Below, piece after piece: positions 37,201 through 47,816 of a DNA stretch of 64,000 bases. Position 1 is the stretch's first letter. Every line of letters begins with the position of its first letter. The position numbers were made by a program, and so were the translations under genes. The notes beneath the pieces were generated by a model, which made no database searches, was not told where the DNA came from, and saw only the letters and a list, made by a program, of their open reading frames with translations. The stretch is from assembly GCA_020086605.1 (NCBI GenBank), contig JACBWW010000047.1, forward strand, positions 3,713,938 through 3,777,937. Reading direction: 5' to 3'. The DNA comes from Lanius collurio. Lineage: Eukaryota > Chordata > Aves > Passeriformes > Laniidae.

Positions 37201-40200
37201 AGAGCTCAGTGTGGATTTATATTCAGGGATAAGAGCAGGAGCTGTGCTGCCACAGCCAGGCTGGGATAACAATCCCAAGGGATGAGAGCTGGCATTTGAG
37301 GTGTCAGGAAATGTCATTTGTCATCTTTCATCCACCCCACCTATGTAAGCCCAGATGAGGCCACAAAATCTCAGTCTTATGGACTCCTGCTGACTTCTGT
37401 GGGGCTCTTCTGGCCCCAAAAATTGCTCCATGCCCTGAGGCCTCACAGGGCACTGGCTGCTCTGTTCCGTGTGTGTCCCAACTGGTGTCTTGTGTGGGGT
37501 CATGGAGTCACACAGCAAGCGACAGCAGTGCTCTTGGTGGCTTCCTCAGCCTTTGGGGAGCAGAAAAGTGACAGATTTAGAAAGCTAATTTTAATAAATC
37601 AAAATCACTTACCAGATTATTTTAAGATGATACTGGCAGGAAAGATATAAATAGCAAATTTTGTTTTCCAAATGTGTATGATTGGGATCAGCACTCACCT
37701 TGGCATAACACTGTTGGACTTGCTGAATTTGGCCTTTTGGTGTCTAATATTTTGCTGTTCAGCTTTGCATGGCCTTTGCCTTTCCACAAACTTCAGGGAC
37801 TCAACAGAAGTCTCCTTTGCTGGGGCTGCAGTGAGGAGTCAGAGCGTGGATGGAGTTTTAGTAGCACAAGAGCAATCCCAAAGGAGGCAGGGCCATGGGT
37901 GGGATCCTCTGCACCCCTGAGCCCAGCTCTGCATGTTCTGGAACAAATGAGGGCAAGGGAAGGTGCCAGGGTGGCATGAGCCTCCTGCCTGTGTTGCCCA
38001 TGCTATGACAATGCTTGGTGCCTTCTGGAGGGGCTGTGGATTTGTGGTGTTGATTTGCAAGCCCCTCAGAGCTGTTTCATTGCTGTAATGTGCAGAGGGA
38101 AGCATTGCCGACTAAAAATTCACATTTAAAATTATATTTTATCTCTTTCCTTCTGGAAATGCAATGTTTCATTTGACCCCAGGTGGGAGCTGGATGATTT
38201 CTATTTCTCGGTGCACTCAAAATTTTTAAATCATTTTGGATGGCTCTGAAACAGAATAGAATATTTTCAAGTTCCGCCAGGAAACCAAAATGTAATTATT
38301 TGCACAGCTGTGATCACACTTCAAAGGAGACTTGACTCTTCCTGGGGTCCCAGGTGCATGGAGAGGGCATTCCAGCCCTCCTGAGCTCTGCATCCATGGA
38401 AATGCAGGACTGACCACTGCCCTGCTGTTTAGTTGATGGCTGTAGCATCCTGACCAACAGGTTGGACTTTACAGTAGGAAACTCCAGGTATGGCTACACT
38501 ATTTTGTCAGGAATTGCAGCCAGATGAGGCCGTGTGGAGATGAAAGCCAAGGTGAGGCTGCACTTACCTGCACAGACCCCAAAACATCTGCCTCCAAATT
38601 CCTGTTTATAAATAGGAGCAGTTTTTATCCTGTTAGCAGCAGTCCAAAAACTTGTGTGAAAATCAATGGGCTTTTTAAAAACAAAATTTTCCACAGAAAC
38701 GTACCTCTGTATTTTTTTATGACAACATATTTTTTAAAGTTCTAAAACCTCCAGCAAAATTATTTTTCAAAACATTTTTCATTTCTTGTGAAAATGTACT
38801 CTTGATATTTGCATTAAAAATTTGAGGAACATCCTTAAAAACCTTGTGAAGGCTTGAAAAAACAATGTCTGCTTTAAGTGCTTTCAGAAAAAACCCTTCC
38901 AAATTCTGTTTTCTTTTATACTAGCAAAATAAGTTTATATAATTTAACCAGCCTGTCCCTTTGGCTTCCTCATGCCTCCAGTTTGAGCCAGTGTCCCAAG
39001 GAATGTGGGCAGTAGCCAGCTCAGGAGAGCACTGCTCATATGGCAAGGTGGAAGTTTCTTCTGCTCTGTCTGGACTTGATCATCCTTATTTAAAAACAGA
39101 AGTCTCAAGGGCAGGCTGTATTTTAATGCTCATGCTTAGGGATTTGCTTGATATGAGTGCAAAACCATGGGGGTTTTTTTCTTTTTTTCTGACGTTTTTC
39201 CTCTTTGCAGTTCTGTCACAGCCTGTTCTACCCGAAGTGCTGTGATGGATGGCACCTGTTGGATCCAGTTTGTGTCTCAGGACTGGTTTGTGTTCCTTGC
39301 AGAGGCAAATGAGAGAGGAGAGGGCTGGGAAAAAATTAGCAAAGGGGACTGAGGGCCAAAGATGCAGATAATTTGGTAAAAAGCTATGTGATTTGATAAC
39401 CCTGGAGAGCTTGGCCTGTCCAGTTTGGGTTTTAATGGAGGTGGGGAGTTGCTGAAAGGATTGCAGAGAGCACAGCACAGTGAGGCAGCTCTGCAGGGCC
39501 TGGGAACATGGGAGAGAAAGTTTACAAAGTTAAACCCGTTGCATTTGCTTTTTTCTTTCATACTGAGTTCTAGATCTGATTTTAATGGGTATTTATTCCC
39601 AGCTTGCTTTATAGAGTGGCTATTAAAAATACAGCCTCTTAAAAATTATTAAAAATAATGTTTCCATTGGCAGGGAACATTTTCACAAACAGGGTATGTA
39701 ATTACTTTTTGAACTAACAAGGGACCTGCCATTTCCTTCAGTCACTGACAGCATTGCCTCCTTTTAATGGCTGGGTGCAGAGATTTTATTGTTAAAGTTA
39801 TTGGGAGACTCTAGCTTGGAGCCTGACTTCTGGGGCACTGACTTCTCCAGCAAGGCTGTTTGAACAGCTCTGTGGTCTGGGCAGATGTCCAGCTGCATGT
39901 ATTGATACTTTGCTGGAAGGAAAGTTTTGTTGCTAAATTATGGCTTTGACTGGTGAATCCTGCTCAGCAGTGCTTTGAAATCTGCCCAGCCTGAGATTTT
40001 AGCATTGATTGGGATTATTTGTCCCACTTAAATCTGGGGCAATTAAATCTGGTGCATTGCAGTTGAATTGCATATTCCACTTTAGTTCCCAAAGTTCTCC
40101 AACAAGGGGCTGAGGCTCCAGTTTTTGAGAATTGTGTACATAGGTTTTCCTTCAAGGAAATGAGCTATAATTTGGGAGAAAATGTTTAAAAGCTGAATGT

Positions 40201-42407
40201 ACCCTCAGATTATTTTCTCTGCTCAAATCCATTTGCTTTAATGTGCCCATGTTTGTGATGCTGCACTCTTAAACACGGTAACAAACACCAAATCTCACAT
40301 GGGCTTGTGGCAAGATGTGGCCTCAAGGAAGATCAAGGAGAACATGTGCCAAATAATCCCTGCAAGGCTGTCTGGCACTGGTTAGACAGATGGGAAGCTG
40401 GGACATCTGCTGTGCTGTGGAGCACTGCTCACTTCAGCCTCCTGCTGCCACCCACGTTCCCATACGTGTGTCCATCCACCTGCCCTAGCCTGATGTGTGC
40501 CCTGTATGTCTAGACAGCAGTCTGTGCATCTGCCTGACAGCTCAATCACAGTCATTCTCCTGGATTGTCTGGGCATCCTGGAAATGCTTGCTCTGGGACA
40601 CAAACGTGTGGCTTACCTAGAGCTGCCTCTGAGCCTTAAACCACAAATAGTTTGTGTGCTGGCATGAGCCTTGCATTTACAAGTGTGGTGGCTAAGGCAG
40701 CCATGGAGATCTAACCCAGACAGCTCTGTGCTCCCTCGGCTGCAGGGATGAGAGATCCCTTTCCTAACTTGTCTGCCCAGATGGTGTTTCTACACTGGCT
40801 GCTCCTGTACCGCATGCAATTCCCAGCTCTGATGGCTGTTAATTAAATGGTAGGCTCAGTGCCCTCGAGCACTGGGTTCTGAGACAAGGAGGTAACAGCC
40901 CTGTGTTTATGGCCCTTAGCAACATGGGATCTGTTTTGAGCAACTCATCAGCAGCATGGTACTGGCAAATTCATGGGATTTTAGGGAAAAGAGCATCTAG
41001 AAGGCTGGCACAGCAGCATTGTCACAGGGAAGGTTTGAATTTTAATTACAAATAACTGAGTGACACTCAAGAGTGTCTGTCTGTGAGTGACTCCTTAGTT
41101 CAAAGTGACAAGATTGCCTCAGAAGAGACTGAAGGCACTTGAATCCAGAAAGGATTCCCACATCCTCAGCAGCTGCTCCCCAACCCCAGGGGAAGATCCA
41201 CTGCTCCTTTCCCCACCAGCAATAGCAGCCTAAAGCATCCCCTGTGCCCCCTCCCTTCCCCTGTTTTTTCTGACCCAGTGCCTGGCATGCATTTGGTAAG
41301 CCAGCAGGTAAACTGGATTGCTGAACTGCTGCAGGCTATAAAATAATCCTAGAAGTGAAGTTTAACCTGATCTTTGCACTAGTGCTGTGTCCTAGCAAGC
41401 CTTGGGGTCAAGTGGGCTGTCAGAGCACAGAGAGTGATGTGAGACAGGCAAAGGTGGTAGATGTTTAAGCTGGTGTAGCTGCTGAGACCAGCCTGGGCTG
41501 ACTTCATCCAGCACCCAAAATCCTCACAGTGAAACATGCCTGTGGTCTGGGCAGCCAGACACTGCAGCATTTGCTTCATCCCTTGTCCATAAATTAGCTC
41601 TGGTTTGCCTTAAGCACAGGGTTCAAACTAGGGCACCTTCACATCCCTCAGAAGGGCACACTGTGTGCCTGGTTCAGCTCGCAGAGCAGCAGTGGCATTG
41701 CCCCTACCCAAGAATTTATGGTTGTAGCACACTCAAATGGTGGCTGTGCTGGTCAGGTCTTCTCAAGGTGAGCCAAACCCAGTGCATCATTCCCATCCAT
41801 CCCCTCATGGTTATTGATTTGTTTTTCACAAGCTAGTATCTAAAATTTTGATGATGGAGTGGAGCTGCCCAGCTAACTTGTCTGCTTGAGCTTTAGTAGG
41901 TGGAACTGCAACTCTGCCCTCTTGGTTAGTGAGGGGTAATTATATTCTTAAATACTTATGATTAATTATAGGAAATACCAGCCTTCAGCTATGCTCTGTG
42001 TTGCTGACCTGTGTGTGATTGATCCTCCTGCTCCAGAAAGGTCTTTTTGACCCTGGAGCATTTTTACAGCTTACTGAAATTTGCTGTTGAAAACCACTTT
42101 ATGAGGATCATGCCTGGCTTGTAGCAAATAGTGGTGGCCTTGCTTATGCCTTGGGAGGAAAAATGAGAGGGGAATCCAAGGGCTTTGGCATGGAAGGAAT
42201 ACAAAGGGTTCCAATGACTTCATACATTCAGCATCAGTCCTTAGCTCCAGTGGTGAATAGGAGCAGCTGATGAGCAGAAAGACTAAAACTTCATCTGACT
42301 CACACTGACAACTCTGAACTGTGGTTTTGTTTTAACCAAGATATCTGGTATTGTTTTATGCACCATTCAAAATACCCCACCTACCAGACCAGTCGTTTTC
42401 CACACGA
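37201..42407. other. Long non-coding interval, no gene recognised
   Basis: No gene recognised in 5.2 kb. On the minus strand, 38568-38629 is bounded by a consensus donor (GTGCAG|GTAAGT) and a moderate acceptor (GCTGCTAACAG). At 39207 a pyrimidine-rich stretch ending CCTCTTTGCAG looks like a plus-strand acceptor but has no partner donor. CCACTTAA is at 40024-40031. Open frames around 37.3-38.1 and 39.0-39.6 kb overlap on both strands and show no domain. Confidence 0.6.
38568..38629 (-). other. Candidate 62-nt minus-strand exon
   Basis: The donor GTGCAG|GTAAGTG is a full consensus match. The upstream acceptor (TTTTTGGACTGCTGCTAACAG) is moderate. One of three frames is open across the 62 bases and reads on through both flanks (66-codon frame). 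No homology recognised, and no partner exon on this strand identified. Confidence 0.1.
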
Positions 42408-42426
42408 GTTTTATCTCAGATAAAAC
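42408..42426. promoter_or_regulatory. Perfect palindrome with back-to-back GATA motifs
   Basis: GTTTTATCT and AGATAAAAC (9-base arms) flank a single C. Each strand carries AGATAA, the GATA-factor core, so the element is a dyad of two GATA sites. Palindromic GATA sites are known high-affinity GATA-1 targets in vertebrate erythroid genes. Arms of 9 with a 1-base spacer are unlikely at any one place but expected occasionally in 64 kb. Confidence 0.3.
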
Positions 42427-44437
42427 ATGAAAACACTGGTTTGCTTTGCAGTTTTGTAAATAGGCAAATGAATTGTATAGAGTAGCTTTATTTGGGGCCT
42501 GCATGCTCTGAGACTCTTTGAAGATGCTTTAAGTAAACACCCCTTGCTGCTAGCTCATTATCTAGTCAAACAAAGAGATTTTGTGGTTTGAGGCTGTAGA
42601 AAGGAAGGAATCAGCTGCTGTAAATCCAGTCAATGGATGAAAGAAGCAACATTCTTTATATTCATGATTGTCAGAAAGCAAAGCTGGGACTTGCAGAATA
42701 TCTGGAAAATCTCCAGTACAGCTGTAAGTGCAACCATCATATGGAGCAGTGGGTCTACCCCTTTACTGTGAAGTTAAATTCTGCTCAAGGATCTTCCTGA
42801 AAAAGGACCAGTCTGTGAGTTTTTGGATAAATATTTAAGGGGGGCATCACTGTCTTAGTCCTACTCCTGCATACAGAAAACCTTAAATTGAGAGCTGGGA
42901 TAAAGCTTAAAGAAACCAAATAAATGGACAAAGAAGCACACAGAGCCAAATTCCTGCTTGGCAAAGGTCCTCCAGCATTTGGCAGACAATATTAATAAAG
43001 CACTTGTATCTCCACTTAAAACTTTACACCATTAGTATTCCTTTCCTCTCTTCATGTCTATTGTTTTTCTTTAAATGCTGTTGGAATTACAGAGAGATAA
43101 CCATTATAGCAGTCAAGGCACTTGTGTTAGTAAAATGAGGTGTTGGATGGTGTGTATGTGTCTGCTCTCATTTTTGATGGGCTGGTCCTTTGCTATGCAG
43201 AAGTAATTCCCTGTTTTAATTCTAGAAGGCAGCAAAGAATGAAGTTAAGGCCAGGTCATCTTTTCTCCTTTTCACCCAGGGTTTTAAAAAATCAGCACTT
43301 GCTTTTCCTTCTTTGCCAGAAACTCGGAGATTATGGCTAAACACCATTTTTTGAGGTCAAGTTTTTCACAGGATAAAAAGGATGTTGTTTTCTTTGGAAC
43401 TCACCAGCTGGAGAGTGAAATGCTTGGGATCAGTGGTGCATATGAGAGATAACGTGCATTAATTTTTTGCCCCATCTTCTGGTGCAGTGTAGCCCACAGC
43501 TCTTGCCTGTGCTGCTGCATGGCCAGGTGTCCTCAAGGGAGCAGCACTGGATCCCCCCCTCCTCCCTCATTCAGAACCTGTGTTTTGTGGGGAAATCCCT
43601 CCAGCCAAGACCAGAACACTAATAACTCTACATGCTGAGAAGTTTAACTGCTATCTGTGGAGTGCTTTGAATGCACATGAAATGTTGTTTCTAGCTCTGC
43701 TGAGAGCCTGAGCAGCTGGAATATGGCAGGGAAATGGTTAGCCAGTGGTTGGGAAGCCTCACTGGGAATTAGGAGCCTCCCCAGCTCCACTCAAATGATG
43801 GCAACAGGCCACTTACCCTGTCCTCAGAAGTGAAACACTTTACAGATGTCCATAAAGAAAATTGATCTGGGCTGCTTTATCCCATGGAGCTAAAAAGGGT
43901 TAGGAAGCTGTGTTTTCCTATTAGAAATTGTTTTGTCAGGGGATAGTTTGTGGTCCAAACAATCAGGTTTGAAAAAGGGCCACATTAACCAGAGAATACC
44001 TGAGGCAGGTATTTTCCCAGATAAATGCTTTTCAGTTTCATGGGGCTGGAAAACTTTTCTGTAGTTTATTGGTATGTATTCCTCTCCTCTTGGCTTATTT
44101 TGAGCTCTGCAGTGTTCAGGAGCTATATCCTGATGTAGACTTGTACTGTGCCTAACAGACCAGACTTTTGGTAAGGCATTAATCAGAAGAAAAAAAGAGG
44201 GGCAAGAAATAGCAAAGCAGAGCTCATAAATATTTGGGTTTTAAGCATTATGGTTGCTCAGAGCTGAGGTATTCAATTTATCCCGTTGAGAGAAGTGGAT
44301 GCTGTACTACTCTTTCCAAGTATGAAGTATTTCCAAGTATTTCTCTTCTCCATCCCCCACTGTTATTCATTTGCACTTTATTCCTCTTGTCCCTTCATCT
44401 CGGGGTAAAGAGGAACCTTTCATTTTTTGTTTTTCAG
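42427..44437. other. Non-coding interval, no gene recognised
   Basis: About 2 kb with no recognisable gene or transposon. CCACTTAA lies at 43012-43019. It ends in the pyrimidine-rich acceptor of the microexon candidate. Confidence 0.6.
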
Positions 44438-44461
44438 ATGGCATCTAAAGACTTGGACAGG
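44438..44461 (+). other. Candidate 24-nt in-frame microexon (MASKDLDR)
   Basis: A strong acceptor (CATTTTTTGTTTTTCAG, 44421-44437) is followed by exactly 24 bases reading MASKDLDR and then a good donor (ACAGG|GTGAGA, GT at 44462-44463). The length is a multiple of three and the frame is open. Vertebrate neuronal microexons of 3-27 bases are typically frame-preserving and highly conserved, which this resembles. Alternatively, because it begins with ATG, it could be the start of a coding region with 5' UTR upstream. No UGC motif typical of SRRM4-dependent microexons is evident in the last bases of the acceptor. No homolog is recognised. A chance acceptor-donor pair cannot be excluded. Confidence 0.2.
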
Positions 44462-47400
44462 GTGAGATCAAGGGCTCTGTCTGAACCACCCTTGGCTGTG
44501 TTGTCTATCAAACCAGCTCCTGTCCTTGTGCCCACATTTCCCCAAGGGGTTCACCAGGCTGCAGAGCAGGTGCTTGATTTCTCTCCATGCCCATCAAACT
44601 GCCCTGGCTCTGCCCAGCTGCCCAGGTCCCTCCTGGGCTGAGCACTCGCTTGCCCTCGAGTGCTGCTCCCTGATGGGTGTGGACTTGCTGGAAATCCAGC
44701 AAGCCAAACTTTCAGAGCCGTTTTTGCAGGGGTTGGGAGCCGTGCCCTACCTGCTCCACCCTGAAAGCTTCTCGTTGCAGGCTCAGAGCTGCAGGGCAGA
44801 GCTGCCAGGGGAAGATGGGGTGACATGAGTGGGTCTGGGGGCTGACAGCATCCACAGCAAAGGACAGGTCTGACGTTGTGCAGCCCCTTTCTCTTTAAAA
44901 CTTGCAAGAGGGGTCTGAGAAGGGCAAGCAGAGGTAGTGATAGGAGTTATTTTTCTAATTTCTTTTAATAAGAACTAACAGCAGTTTAACTGAAGAAATT
45001 TTGTTAGCATTTCTCTTGAAAACCTGGAAGGGGAGGACTAGTGGAGATTTTGTCAACAGAAGAACCATGTAAATAAAGCTGACAAGTCAAGAGAGAGGTT
45101 TTAACCCAAGCCCTTTGTGTTGAGGGAAGCCCCAGACAGCCTTAGGAAAGCTGTGATGTGAATCCCACCTGGGAGGTCTCCAGCACCAGGAAAGGGGAAT
45201 GACCTGGTAATTGGGGCTTTTGCTGGTTTATTTCCAGAGCGGCTGGGGGAGAGAGAGAAGGTGTTTGCAGTCATTGATTGAGCCTGCTAAGGGCAGACAG
45301 CCCTCACACAGATGTCCTGTCTTGCTGCAATCCCTCTAGCACTGCCTGCTGGGACACACATGGTCACTTGGATAGATGCTATTCCTTGCTGGCACTAAAC
45401 CTTGCCATGGAGAGGTCCTTTCAGGAGAGAAAAAGCAAAATGCCAGGTTTTCGGGATGAGACAGGAACAAGAAGTCCAACCAGCCAAAGCTTTTGCTACC
45501 CTATCTCAAAACATCTGTGCCTCATCCCAGGTTTTTCCTCTGAGGGCTGTGCTCATGTTCTGTGCCCATGGGCATTGCCTGTTGCTGTACCAGCTGCAGG
45601 CCTGCTGGAGAGAGCTCCCTTCCTCCTCTCCCCACCACTCCTCATTCCCCTGGGTTCCCCCTTCCCCAGGAGGGGATGGGAAGCACTGGGCATCTGCCTG
45701 CCAGGAGTTTTCTTCACTGACAGAATCCTCCACTTCTTTGTTAAAGACAGGAAGTGTTTTCCAGGCTGGAGGTGGCTCTGCTTGTCTCAGGCTTTTTGGT
45801 GACTCATCTGTCTGCAGCTGATACGATGCTGTCTGAGGGCTTTTTTTAAAGCGAGGACAGCGTTATGTGTTGAGATATTGAGAGGCTGATTTCTGTTTTG
45901 ACTGTTGTCATGTTGGCTTGCAAAGCCCAAGGTATGTGTCACTTTTGGGGGTTAACCACTCTTATTCAGGGATTTTATTAATAGCTTCTACGCTCATGAA
46001 TGAAAAAAAAAAAAAAAGGCAACTTGTTGAAATTGGAAGGAGTAGGAGGAAATTTCTCATTTTTTCCGGTCTGCTGTGAATTTCAAAGGCTTTCCCCAGA
46101 AAGAGAGAGGCAAGGAGGCCGAGTTTCCTTCTTCCTGAATGGAGCCTCTGCTGATCACAGCAGATCTGACTCTGGCTGTGTTATGCTACAGAATATATTG
46201 AGACTTATGAATGAAACCTGTTACACATTAACACACTAAATATACACTTACAATGTCTGGAGCTGTGTAGTAGTGGCTTCAAAGCTTAGCATTTAGAACA
46301 AAAAAAAAAATGGGCTGTAGATTGTGTTTAAGTTCATAAAAGAGATAAAGGTAAGATGTAAGATGCAAATTTAAGCATGGAAAAAAATCAATTTAAAAGA
46401 ATTGTCTGAGACAATTTGAAAGTATTTCTCTAGCCACTAACTGTTAACTCCAGAAACAAATTATAAGAAACAGGCTCTTTCTTTTAGAGGCATCTGTTTC
46501 TTTTTGTTTTAACTGTATTTACATGCCCTGACCCTTCTGTGATTATCCTTCAGATTTTTGAATAAAATGAACCAGTTAAGTAATTTGAGTGACATTTACA
46601 AAAAGCCCCACAGGTTCAGGAGCTGTGCAGCTTCCAGATGAGTGTTTTATCAAGCCTTTAAAGAGTGGCCACATCTCACGTCCTTCATTGCTGATTTGGG
46701 GAATTTTCCACCAAGCACAGCATCTCTTCAGAGGTGGTGAGCTTTGAAGGGAGAGGATTTGAACAGGACTATCTTTTATCACCCAAGTAACTCCAAGTTA
46801 CAGCTGGAGGGGACATTTGCTGAAAGTGATCTGGGAGGTGGAATAAAGCTTCAGCTCTGCTGCACCTGGTCCTGATCCAGTGAGAGATTCCCTACAGTGA
46901 ATCTGAAGATGACACCTAGAATCATTGGTCCCTAAGTGCTTCACCAAGAGATTGATGACTCTGTGTCAGAGGGACAGAGGAGATTAAATAATTTGTGTTT
47001 AGACTGTGCATTAACAGAGCTGCAGGAACAGGCAGACAGGACTGCCTGAGCCATTCACTTACCAACAGATAGTGGAGGGTAAACAAAGCATGGGAAAACG
47101 GGGAAACAGCTGAAATGGTAGAGGAACCCCCCGGAAATCCTTGCAGTTTAATGAGAGGGTGTTGCATTCCTCCCTCAAAACAGAAGCCCCTGAGACTGAA
47201 GTAACAGGAGAAAGCAGACTCCTGCTCTGGAAGTCTTAGGCAAAGAGGTGGAGGGGCCAGGTTATCCCTCTGGAATTTTTATTGACTCCAGCTGCTTTTC
47301 TCCAGGCTGATTCACCTCTGTCTCTAAGGAAACACGGGCAAGAAATGACGTTTCAAGCAATCTGGAGGGACTCACAATGTGCCTTCAGGGCACTGGGTGT

Positions 47401-47732
47401 ATAAACAAAAGAATGTGAGATCAATTACCTATGCTGTTTAGGTTGGCTTTTCCCTCCCCTTCCTTTGCTGACCTGTAACAGAACTTGTATTGAGGTGATT
47501 CATGCCCCCAAATTCTCTTGGTTTCTATGGAATACTCTGCAAACAGCATGGACACATGACATAACCAAATCACGTGTGTGTGCACTGACAAGGTTATCAA
47601 GGAGTTGGTCGTGGGCTAGCATGAAGGTTTCTTAATTGTGTTTTCATTCACATTAGTTAATTTGCAGTAATTAAGAGGATAAACATTTGCAAGTTACAGA
47701 AAGTGTATTTTGAGCAGTGATTCCTGGTACCA
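44462..47732. other. Non-coding interval, G+C-richer first half
   Basis: Roughly 44.5-45.8 kb is G+C-rich, so overlapping chance frames up to 174 codons appear in several frames on both strands, with no domain recognised. An A15 run is at 46003-46017 and an A11 run at 46300-46310. Beyond 46 kb the DNA is AT-rich and featureless. Confidence 0.6.
46003..46017 (+). repeat. Poly-A tract (A15)
   Basis: Fifteen consecutive A with no recognisable retroposed sequence upstream. Confidence 0.95.
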
Positions 47733-47816
47733 TAGATGAATGATAGAAGGGTTTGGGTTCAAAGGAACATTCAGAGGCCTTCTAGTCCAACCCCCTGCAA
47801 GGAAATGAGCAGGGAA
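47733..47816 (-). mobile_element. CR1: CR1 retrotransposon, 3'-terminal fragment
   Basis: Read on the minus strand this gives the CR1 terminus: GCAGGGGGTTGGACTAGAAG, GCCTCTGAATG, a decayed CCTTTGAACCCAAACCCTTC core and an ATTCATCTATGG-type tail. Only about 80 bases remain, all from the 3' end, consistent with 5' truncation. The TTGGACTAGAAGGCC wording indicates a different CR1 subfamily from the copies at 27.6 and 58.5 kb. Confidence 0.82.

Noticed and set aside
39207..39350. Acceptor-like CCTCTTTGCAG followed by a cysteine-rich translation
   Set aside because: No donor follows, the cysteine-rich frame soon stops, and another frame is equally open.
45278..45821. Overlapping frames of 174 and 139 codons
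   Set aside because: Two different plus-strand frames and a minus-strand frame are open together, which reflects local G+C richness, not coding selection.
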